The notes beneath the pieces are model-generated. The model was not told the DNA's origin. It did not search any database and saw nothing but the letters and a program-made list of their open reading frames with translations. DNA of 64,000 nucleotides from Bin55 sp965203735 (lineage in GTDB: Bacteria > Pseudomonadota > Gammaproteobacteria > Pseudomonadales > Azotimanducaceae): assembly GCA_965203735.1 (NCBI GenBank), contig OZ241909.1:3596001-3660000 (forward strand), given 5' to 3'. Position numbers and translations under genes: made by a program. Below are positions 33,392 to 41,166 of the stretch, piece after piece. Within the stretch, counting starts at the first letter, position 1, and each line of letters opens with the position of its first letter.

Positions 33392-33821
33392 AGTACTAAA
33401 ACTAATTCCCTTCGAATCCCGTAATTAATGCAGTCTATAAACATCAATCTACCTTCATACACCGACAAGTTTGATGTACCGAATTTATCAAACATATCAA
33501 CTCAACTTGTGTGACACTAACAGCGTACAGAATTTGGCACGTTCAGCAAACGGATGTTAGAATGCTTCCATCGGACGGGGAAAGCGCTGGTGTCGGTCAG
33601 GGAGGAGATGTACGTGAAGGGGTAGACTACTTGAAAGATCTTCTCTTGTGCCAAGTGCTCAATACCACTATCATCACAAGTGCAAATTCCCACGACCCTA
33701 TCTATCTGGGCGGGTGCACCAACTAAACGGCTAACGCTTCGAACACATCCGAAGGAGAGCTTTATCTGATGGCGGAAATCTCTCAGGTTGCAAGATTCGT
33801 TTGAATTTAAGATCCAATTCG
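33392..33821. other. Region upstream of first Rieske gene
   Basis: These 430 bases hold only short, unrecognised frames (for example 33511-33726). They presumably contain the Rieske promoter. No repeat or RNA motif was found. Confidence 0.4.
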
Positions 33822-34871
33822 ATGAACCGCTACCCATTTACCAACCACCCCGAAGGTTGGTATTTTGTTGCGCGTTCAGAGGATGTGAAAGCGGGAAAGC
33901 TCTCGAGTCTGCGCTGGCTCGGCAAGGAAATTGTGGCGTGGAGAAGTGGTCCTGACGATATCGTGTCCGTAGCTGCTGCTTCTTGTCCCCACAAGGGCGC
34001 AAGTTTAGCCCCTGAACATGGCGGAAGACTCATTGATGGGCTGCTTGTATGTCCGTTTCATGGCTTTAGCTACGATGGATCAGGTAGTTGCGTTGCAGTG
34101 CAGGACAGAAGCAGAGTACCTCAAAGGAACTGCAAATTGGACAAGATTCCGACTTGCGAAGTCAACGACATGATCCTGGGATATCACGGCGACATTCCAC
34201 GTTTCCATATTCCAAAGCTAGATGATGATGGGTGGACCAAAAAGGCATGGGGAAGCCTGTCGTTGCGTACTCATATTCAGGAAGTTGTTGAGAACGTAGT
34301 TGATCTCAACCATTTCCTCTATGTTCATGGATACAAGCGAATAGGTCCTGTCGAGCCGCCAACTGTTGACGGATGCCACTTCACTACGGGCATGACAGTT
34401 ACGGGTCGATTGAATGTGCCGTTGTTAAAAAACGCACACTACAACTCCGACATAGAGTTCCACTTATGGGGACTCGGATATTTCTTCTGGGAAACGTCGT
34501 CCGACTATGGCGTACAGACACGGAATTGGTTAATTTGTGTACCCGACAATGACGACTTGACACTACACTATGCGGTCGCCATTGGAGCGAATGAAGGTGC
34601 CAATACCGGTGCAATGAGATTTCTACCAATGAACTTGCTTAGAAGGTTAATCCGGAGCCTGGTACTGTATGAGACTGGGGTCACATTGAAACAGGATAGG
34701 GATATTTGGAACGGAAAATCGTATCTTGAGAAGCCACAGCTCATATCCACTGACGGGGCATTCTTCAAGTATCGAGAATATTGCCAGCAGTTCTACGAAG
34801 TTCACTCTAGTCTGCCAATCGACCAAAGCAACACACCAAAAGAAAACCGTTTTGGGCTAGAGACCCGCTAG
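33822..34871 (+). CDS. Rieske non-heme iron oxygenase, sterol/ketosteroid type (1)
   Basis: The oxygenase component of a Rieske-type monooxygenase. From ATG 33822, residues about 55-80 form the 2Fe-2S site (CPHKG...CPFHGF). The mononuclear iron site is DLNHFLYVHGY (His-x4-His, about 164 and 169), completed by an Asp in KQDRDIWNGK. The order Rieske - HFLYVHG - DIW-K-Y - YCQQFY is that of the KshA, DAF-36/Neverland and bacterial sterol C-4 demethylase (SdmA) group, not of ring-hydroxylating dioxygenases. A TTG at 33801 is an alternative start. No reductase or ferredoxin gene is nearby. It lies between two copies of a sterol-methyltransferase-like gene. Substrate is inferred to be a sterol or similar. 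Confidence 0.88.
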   Translation: MNRYPFTNHPEGWYFVARSEDVKAGKLSSLRWLGKEIVAWRSGPDDIVSVAAASCPHKGASLAPEHGGRLIDGLLVCPFHGFSYDGSGSCVAVQDRSRVPQRNCKLDKIPTCEVNDMILGYHGDIPRFHIPKLDDDGWTKKAWGSLSLRTHIQEVVENVVDLNHFLYVHGYKRIGPVEPPTVDGCHFTTGMTVTGRLNVPLLKNAHYNSDIEFHLWGLGYFFWETSSDYGVQTRNWLICVPDNDDLTLHYAVAIGANEGANTGAMRFLPMNLLRRLIRSLVLYETGVTLKQDRDIWNGKSYLEKPQLISTDGAFFKYREYCQQFYEVHSSLPIDQSNTPKENRFGLETR

Positions 34872-34990
34872 CTTGGACCATCCCGTGCAAAATTGGGCGT
34901 CTTCTGTTTTCTCCTTTACAGGCACTCCGATCAAGTAGAGCTATACCAAGAGTCAACTGTTTGCATGAAAGGCGATAGGAGACTTCTTCG

Positions 34991-35628
34991 AGAATGTACT
35001 GCCTAAATCGGTTTTCGAAGATGCACAAGAAAACTCGGAGCAAAAATCCCCAGTTTGCCTGCTTCCACGAGCGAGTCTGCGGCCGTGTTTAGGAATTTGG
35101 CTGTTTCCGTCGTACCTGATGGAATCAATTTCAGTCGTTCCAAGAGACTACTTGATTGAGCAGTCATGGCTCGCCCCAGAGGGGTGCGTGCCGCGGAAGA
35201 GAATGAAAAGTCCCGCCCTTGTAGGGCCATATACCAAGGGGTGGACGGATTCCCTTCGACTGCTTGTTGGTCTTTCGCTTCAATCACTTCAAAGCCGGCA
35301 GATTCCACAACTTCGTCGTATTGGCTAGCTCCTAGCAAGCCTGGAGTTGCGTTGTTACGTTCAATCCTTTCTCGAATCTCATTGTGTCGGCAATTCGAGG
35401 AGTCGAACGAATCTGTAAATATCCAGTCCACAATTGCTGCTTCCCCACCGGGTTTAAGCAATCGAAAGAGTTCTCGAAATGCCAACCCTCTATCAGGCGC
35501 ATGGCAGATTGCTTCGAATGAATACATCGCATGAAATGTACCGTCTTTCAACGGAACACTCATGTAGTTTGCGTACAGAAACGAGCATGATTTCTCCAAC
35601 CCAGCCTTACGGACTCGATCTCTCCCCC
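34991..35628 (-). repeat. Direct repeat, copy 2 (methyltransferase 3' part)
   Basis: The parent-like copy of the repeat at 32656-33290. Protein-level identity over the shared part is roughly 85 percent by eye. Differences include CAA here versus TAA in copy 1. Confidence 0.8.
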
Positions 35629-36082
35629 GACGAATCTGGTGCTGACTGAAGTTGATACCAACGATGTTAGCCCCTGATGCTTTACCAATACTGACGAGCG
35701 GACCACCAACACCACACCCTATATCCGCGACCTCCATGCCTGGACCGAGCCGAAGAAGTTGCGCGATTTCTTCGTCGTGGCGCTTCTGAGACGATTTCAA
35801 GCTCTCACCTGGGCGTCGCGGTGAGAAATGAAATGTTGTACCCCAAGCCCATTCGTAAAAAGATGTTACGGCATCTTAAAAACGGCTAACAAGTCGTGGC
35901 TGTTCGGAGATTCGGAGAGAGTCATCGGGAGAAAGTTCTCCAACTTCACGAAGCCCTCGAAAGTCTTGCAAGGCCTGATTCAATCTGTCTCGGTTCATAC
36001 GGTTCGCTCTGACCAAATTTGCGTACAAGAGTGATTTTAGAAGGTTCTTTAGATTAGTTCCTGTGCCGCTAACGTGAAACAC
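35003..36082 (-). CDS. Sterol C-24 methyltransferase-like protein interrupted by an in-frame TAA
   Basis: Reading through one TAA (35876-35878) gives about 359 residues. Before it lie 68 codons (from GTG 36082, start uncertain) ending in PRLVSRF. After it the frame continues directly with DAVTSFYEWAWGTTFHF, RRPGESLKSSQKRH, the SAM site VADIGCGVGGP, then YSFEAICHAPD and LLKPGGEAAIVDW. The [YF]-Y-D...WGTTFHF, GCGVGGP and EAxCHAP motifs are hallmarks of the Erg6/SMT family, which methylates sterol side chains at C-24. In the intact gene at 47864 the TAA position is the second Tyr of RYYD. Without readthrough only a TTG at 35800 could give a product, lacking the N-terminal substrate region. It is either a recent pseudogene or a gene needing UAA suppression. 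Confidence 0.8.
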
Positions 36083-36682
36083 ACTGGAGAGTCAGAATTC
36101 CACATCAATTGCCGTGCCCTGTTCCGATTAGATAGATCTATGTGTACGAACCAATCTTCGTCCTACATACGAATTGCCTTTATGAACTTGCTAATTTGGT
36201 ATGGGTTCGACTGAATTGGAAGACAACAGTGATTTCGCTGTGGTCTATTCGGGTTGATCCATGTGCCAGACGGGAAACAGCCTCGTATCTACTGATACCA
36301 CTTCGCATGCCTTTTCTCTCGGCAACCCGTACCATCACATCGTTAAGCCAATATCCGTTTGACCACTTTCAAATGAAAAGATCAGTGCACCGAACAGGTC
36401 GTGTCGCGAGGTAGCGTTATGTAAGTGATTTACTTGACGAGCGTTCGCCGGACGGGTATGACCACGTTAGCAAGTCCGATCCGATCCCTTATCCCTTTAA
36501 CTAGATTGCCACAGCCCTGCACATCGGTTCTCTACTCGAATGATGAAGGCGAACCAGCCCAAGAAAAACGAGTCAAGATTGATGAATTGGGCAGTTTCGA
36601 TTAGTTTCTTCTGAATGCTCCCGAGAGTGCCAACCGTAACAGGACCCTCGTTTAGAAGCTTTGATCAGGAAACAAGCATGGC
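36083..36682. other. 600-base region between methyltransferase and P450 genes
   Basis: No convincing gene; the 90-codon plus-strand frame at 36142-36414 has no recognised motif. No terminator with a U-tract is seen downstream of the P450 gene. It must contain the promoter for the minus-strand methyltransferase. Confidence 0.4.
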
Positions 36683-38725
36683 TCAAGTATCCAACTCTCG
36701 CCTCTGTTCAGCTACGAGAAACTGAAGTTTCTTGCTGGGTTTCATTGACGGGAACGGTCTAGTCCGATTCTTGTAGTTCTTCGGGTGAACCTTGAGTGTG
36801 AAATAGCGAGCCACCATAAGCAAGTTTGTAGCCAGCTGCAGTTCCATCATTCGATTGCCAAGGCACGTATGTGTACCGAGTCCATACGGAGCGAACCCAC
36901 GACCAAGATGTTCGTTCCGAGGGGGCGAGTACCGATCAATGTCAAATGTGAAAGGTTCGGGGAAAACATCGTCCATGAAGTGGGGTGCTGATTGACAAAT
37001 GACTAGCCGAGAATTCACAGGAAGGACGAATCCTTCCACCACACATGGATTCATCACATCGCGGAAAGCAGCCGGGACAATTGGATACATTCGATGGCAT
37101 TCAAGAATGAATCGTTGGGTGATATCGATTGCGTCACCTCGAATGGCACTCCCAACGGGGTCCCCCTTTTCGAAGAGAGCATCCGCCTCTTGCCGAATTT
37201 GTTCGCAAATTTCTGGTTGTGATGCCATTGAGTAGAGCGCATAGCTGAAGCTGTCCCCTAAGTACACGCTGGCGATTAACGCTGCAGTCAATTGAAATCG
37301 CAGATTTGTCGCAGGAACCAATTGTGGATCGCTTGCGTGCAGGCTCAACCAATCGTCGGCAAGATCCCGAGGGCATCCTGCTCGTTGGGCAGGTGTGTGA
37401 ACGCTTTGAATCCGCTCCAACAAGACATCGACAGCCTTTGCCTTTCGCTTCATTCCTGGCGTATTGAGCATGAACTTGGGCAGCACCTTGACCATGTGTG
37501 TGGAGAGTGCACGTTCCTTGTACTTTGCTAGGTCGTCAAAAAGATCCTGTGTATCAACTGCGAGGAATAATTGCGAAACTTGCGCATTTATCATGCGCCT
37601 ACACAATTCAGTTGCTTGATACGCCTCTCCAGTCTTCCATTCCCCCATAAATCTGCGGGCCTCAATGAGTACCGTTTGGATCTGATCCTCCAACCGTTTT
37701 CGAGAGTATCCAGCCGACATAGCTTTACGTAAGCGGAAATGGTCAGCTCCATCGAGCGAAGGCATGACTCCCGCTGCGCCATAGATCGATTCGAAGTCAT
37801 TGAAGTAATCTCGAGATCTCAAGTAACTTCGTCCATGGCGGTGCACCCAGTGATTCGTCTCAGGTCCGGCGAGAAAAATCATCGATGACATTGGCATGCG
37901 AAAGACCGGACCAAATTTCTCAGCAAGTTCACAAAACAATGCAGGCAGATTGCCACTTCCTAGATGGGGACTGGACAACAACTTGCCCATAGAAACCGTA
38001 GGTATCTTCTTACTTAGGCCTGGGTGCTGAAGTAGAGGGCCCGCAAGATTGTGCGAGACCGCTTCGGCGATGCAACGCCCGATCAAATCCATCTGACAGA
38101 TGTGATTGATACGTTCCTCGGACTCCTCGTCAAGTTGGTATATGAACCGAAAAACATCGCATGTGTTGACAAGGCAAACTAGAAGAATGTCACGCACATC
38201 GGGAATCTCATCTGTGAAGATTGCTCGTTCGATGCGCGACTTTACGAACTCACTTTGTAAGACTGGTGCCGAACGAGCTTCCTCGTCCAACCAAGTGCTC
38301 GCACGTACAAAAGTCCAGAAATCCCCGTCGTGATGCTCCAAAATCCTCAACTCAACCAATCGGTCTAATGTCGTATCAATAATTGACTCGCCCAAGTGTG
38401 CAAATCGTTCGATCCAATAGCTTGTGTTTCGAGTCTTGGATTCTGACGCTATTTCTTTCAGGATTGGGTCGAGGACCGTATCACCAGTTTCCGTCGAATC
38501 TAAAACCATCAACGATTCCATGTCAGTGTCGATTCTTAATTGAAGAGACAATTCGGCGAGTACAGCCCCAGCTAAGGCACAGTTCAAATTCCATCCTGGA
38601 ATTTGGTGGAAGAAACCAGAGTCCTCATCAAGGAGCATCAACACAAGCTCGTCAGTCAACGTTAGCGAGCCGTGTTTTTCGGTTAGTTCCGTTGCTCCTT
38701 CAACGATATCCAAGGTTTTTGCCAT
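36683..38725 (-). CDS. GPP34 (GOLPH3-like) domain - cytochrome P450 fusion
   Basis: A 680-residue protein. Residues about 18-230 match the GPP34/GOLPH3 fold: LTLTDELVLMLLDEDSGFF, LNCALAGAVLAELSLQLRID, and a C-terminal hydrophobic helical part. In eukaryotes this domain binds phosphatidylinositol-4-phosphate membranes; bacterial members are mostly uncharacterised. Residues about 240-680 form a P450: K-helix ECHR (542-545), PEPFTFDIDRY, and the heme loop FAPYGLGTHTCLG with Cys621. The I-helix reads VYLGDSFS rather than the usual AGxDT, so the oxygen-activation pair is unusual. It has no transmembrane anchor, so GPP34 may dock the P450 on lipid membranes. It ends the MMPL - barrel - LolA-like - P450 run. 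Substrate unknown; a lipid or sterol is inferred. Confidence 0.85.
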   Translation of the reverse strand: MAKTLDIVEGATELTEKHGSLTLTDELVLMLLDEDSGFFHQIPGWNLNCALAGAVLAELSLQLRIDTDMESLMVLDSTETGDTVLDPILKEIASESKTRNTSYWIERFAHLGESIIDTTLDRLVELRILEHHDGDFWTFVRASTWLDEEARSAPVLQSEFVKSRIERAIFTDEIPDVRDILLVCLVNTCDVFRFIYQLDEESEERINHICQMDLIGRCIAEAVSHNLAGPLLQHPGLSKKIPTVSMGKLLSSPHLGSGNLPALFCELAEKFGPVFRMPMSSMIFLAGPETNHWVHRHGRSYLRSRDYFNDFESIYGAAGVMPSLDGADHFRLRKAMSAGYSRKRLEDQIQTVLIEARRFMGEWKTGEAYQATELCRRMINAQVSQLFLAVDTQDLFDDLAKYKERALSTHMVKVLPKFMLNTPGMKRKAKAVDVLLERIQSVHTPAQRAGCPRDLADDWLSLHASDPQLVPATNLRFQLTAALIASVYLGDSFSYALYSMASQPEICEQIRQEADALFEKGDPVGSAIRGDAIDITQRFILECHRMYPIVPAAFRDVMNPCVVEGFVLPVNSRLVICQSAPHFMDDVFPEPFTFDIDRYSPPRNEHLGRGFAPYGLGTHTCLGNRMMELQLATNLLMVARYFTLKVHPKNYKNRTRPFPSMKPSKKLQFLVAEQRRELDT

Positions 38726-38804
38726 CAGTCTACACCTCTCCGCTTTGCGACTTCCATGCCGGGCGAATTTTCAAAATTTTCACGGGGTTACAAAACTTGC
38801 AAAG

Positions 38805-39632
38805 CTAGCGTGCCCGTCTTAGTGCTGTCTGAGTGAAGTCATTCTCTTCGAGATTGGACTCAAAGTCGAAGTTCGACCACTGCAGCGTGGTGCTCTTTCC
38901 AGTGAGATGGTTCGACATAGTGAGCTTTGTTCCGCGCCAAAACTGTTCAAGAAACTTCTCAAAGTCCTCAACCACTAAAGTCTTGAGATGCTGGCCACCA
39001 CGGTCGAAGTACTGTACTTGCACTGTACGAAGTTCCTCTGTGTCAATCCAGACCAATTGACGCGAATAACCAGAATCTGAATCGAGCGGAATGCGCTCGG
39101 AGACAGTACACTCAAGTTCGCCGTATGCCTCATCCCGCAACAATCGATGAGTAAACTTGGCGACCTCAATTGCACCCAAGTCCTCGTAAGAGAATTCGCT
39201 ACCCATGAATGATCCGGACTGTTTTGAGGAACTTATGCGCTTCACTCGATTCAGAGCAGGGAGAAAGAGCCACTGATCGTCTGGCTCGTCAATGTGTGCA
39301 TGAACGAGAAAGGCTGTTCCCCGAACATCGCGAGGTCGATCAAACACGAACAACGTCCGATCTCCGTCGCCGTCCATTTCGAGGACCTTCAGTGAGACTT
39401 CGCGTTCACTCTCTCGACCTTCCTTATTGCGCAACACCATTTTCAGGTCTGCGGTGAACTGCCCAAAACCTTTCTGTCTCTCGCGAGCTTCTTCGGCGAT
39501 CCGAAGCCCTGCTTCCTCGGCAGGATCCTCTGCTTGCACTGGAGTATCCCCAATCCAAGCTATGACTGCACATAGCAGACCAAAGTGGGCAATGTGCAAA
39601 CCAGAAATTGAATCTTGTCGCGATTGAGTCAT
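38805..39632 (-). CDS. LolA-like outer membrane lipoprotein-sorting protein family
   Basis: A 275-residue exported protein (signal peptide about 1-34, ending PVQA) with the family blocks FTADLKMVLRNKEG, WLFLPALNRVKRISSS and SGSFMGSEFSYEDL, followed by a beta-rich C-terminus. This LolA/LppX-like fold binds lipids in a hydrophobic half-barrel. Members are regularly encoded beside MMPL/RND permeases, as here, where they are thought to carry lipids across the periplasm. It precedes the P450 gene by 79 bases. Confidence 0.87.
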   Translation of the reverse strand: MTQSRQDSISGLHIAHFGLLCAVIAWIGDTPVQAEDPAEEAGLRIAEEARERQKGFGQFTADLKMVLRNKEGRESEREVSLKVLEMDGDGDRTLFVFDRPRDVRGTAFLVHAHIDEPDDQWLFLPALNRVKRISSSKQSGSFMGSEFSYEDLGAIEVAKFTHRLLRDEAYGELECTVSERIPLDSDSGYSRQLVWIDTEELRTVQVQYFDRGGQHLKTLVVEDFEKFLEQFWRGTKLTMSNHLTGKSTTLQWSNFDFESNLEENDFTQTALRRAR

Positions 39633-39881
39633 CGCTGCTACACATACAAAAAATAAACATTCAATTGTAGCACTTCTCTATATTGAGAATACTGTACAAA
39701 AAACCTGATATGCAATCAGTTTCTACGAAAAATTTCCATACCGACCACCAAAATAATCTTTGTTTCTGGAGGGGTTGAAATGTCGAAATAAGAACTTTCT
39801 TTAGGCTTTTTAGCTGCATCTGCACTCCAAAGATAGATGCAAATCTATCAACATGCTAAAACCAGCTTTCAAGCCCTCTGC

Positions 39882-41147
39882 TTAGAAGTTGTAATTCAGT
39901 TTGAACTTGACGAAACTGTCGCGACGCACTTCGAAGAGAATGTCGTCTTCCTCGACGCTGGAGTAGACAAATGCCTCGAATTGAAACGACCAATAATCCG
40001 AAATTCGACGCGTCAACTCGCCGTTCAAGATGCGGGCACTTGTGTCGAGAGAGTTCACGACGCTGAGGAAGAACTCCGTACTCTGTTCGTCGTTGAGGCC
40101 AATGCGAATGGCCGTAAGGAAGTCGTTCTCGAAAGCATTTGTGGCCCATTCGCCCCTTCCGTCGCGAGACCACTCACAAACAAGAGTTAGGTCAATGTTG
40201 GATCCCCAAACACCACTGAATGCATATTCGCCGCCAGCGATGAAAGCTCCATAGTTCTCTTCTTCATAGCGTAGGTCTTGAAGAATTCTTCGGTTCTGAG
40301 AGCCAGTTCGATAAATTGCTTCCAACTTCAGTAGCAGTGAGCCCGCTATCGACTGAATATCTACTCCAATCTGACGAATCAATTCGTAGTACGGTGCAAG
40401 AACTAGCCCGGAAGTACTGTAAGCAGGCAAGAGAGAAGGATCCCTGCTCGTTCCGTCAAACAGACTGAGACCAATGTCGAAAGATCCTATGCTTGTTGTA
40501 TAGCGACCCGCAAGATCAATGTTCCATTCCTCCGAAGACGATTCGTATGCGGTAAGGTCCTGGTCAACGATGAAGTCTGAGCGAAAACGCCCCTGTAGGC
40601 CGGGAAAGGTACGTTGACGGTGCCAAGTCATTCCAAACAATTCCAGGGCTCCCCAATCTCCCGACCATGTCAAGTGAGCCATGAGTTGTCCCATTCTTGT
40701 CTTCTCGTTGGGGTGTTCGATGAAGTCGATTTGGTTAACTATGTCCACAAGAGGACGGGACTCAACAACACCCCAATAGACCTTGTCAATCCCAAGACGC
40801 AGTTCCCACTCGTTGTTTCCCAAACTGCCGTAAAGCAGCAGATAGGCTTCTCGGAGGTCGAGACGAGTTCGGTTGGAATCACTCGCATCGTAGCGCAGAA
40901 ACGGTGTAACGGTAAAGCTTCTACCGTGTTCATCCTCAATGTACGCAGTTGCCTCTGCTGACAAGCCGCTGGCATGTGAGCGTTGACCGGAGTATGCACC
41001 ATCGTCCCTAAACAGAAGGGATTCCACAGAGAGCGTTCCAAAGATCTCGAGCTGATCCCATGTTTCGGCGCGGGCTTGTGATTCAAATCCAAGCGCGGTC
41101 AGAACCAAGGTCCCTAAGATGGACAAATAACCAGCTTTCCCAATCAT
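39882..41147 (-). CDS. Outer-membrane beta-barrel protein (DUF1302-like)
   Basis: From ATG 41147 the product has a clear signal peptide (MIGKAGYLSILGTLVLTALG...QARA) and about 420 residues of alternating polar and aromatic beta strands. It ends in KFKLNYNF, the terminal Phe signature recognised by the BAM machinery. The segment LRLGIDKVYWGVVESRPLVDIVNQ is typical of barrels encoded next to MMPL and LolA-like genes. A longer frame to 41258 would overlap the permease gene and lacks a signal peptide. It is the likely outer-membrane part of a three-protein lipid transport route. Confidence 0.85.
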   Translation of the reverse strand: MIGKAGYLSILGTLVLTALGFESQARAETWDQLEIFGTLSVESLLFRDDGAYSGQRSHASGLSAEATAYIEDEHGRSFTVTPFLRYDASDSNRTRLDLREAYLLLYGSLGNNEWELRLGIDKVYWGVVESRPLVDIVNQIDFIEHPNEKTRMGQLMAHLTWSGDWGALELFGMTWHRQRTFPGLQGRFRSDFIVDQDLTAYESSSEEWNIDLAGRYTTSIGSFDIGLSLFDGTSRDPSLLPAYSTSGLVLAPYYELIRQIGVDIQSIAGSLLLKLEAIYRTGSQNRRILQDLRYEEENYGAFIAGGEYAFSGVWGSNIDLTLVCEWSRDGRGEWATNAFENDFLTAIRIGLNDEQSTEFFLSVVNSLDTSARILNGELTRRISDYWSFQFEAFVYSSVEEDDILFEVRRDSFVKFKLNYNF

Positions 41148-41166
41148 AGATTCGTGCTTCAAGAGC

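Noticed and set aside
36142..36414. 90-codon plus-strand frame in the gap before the P450
   Set aside because: No ribosome-binding site or family resemblance; left as intergenic.
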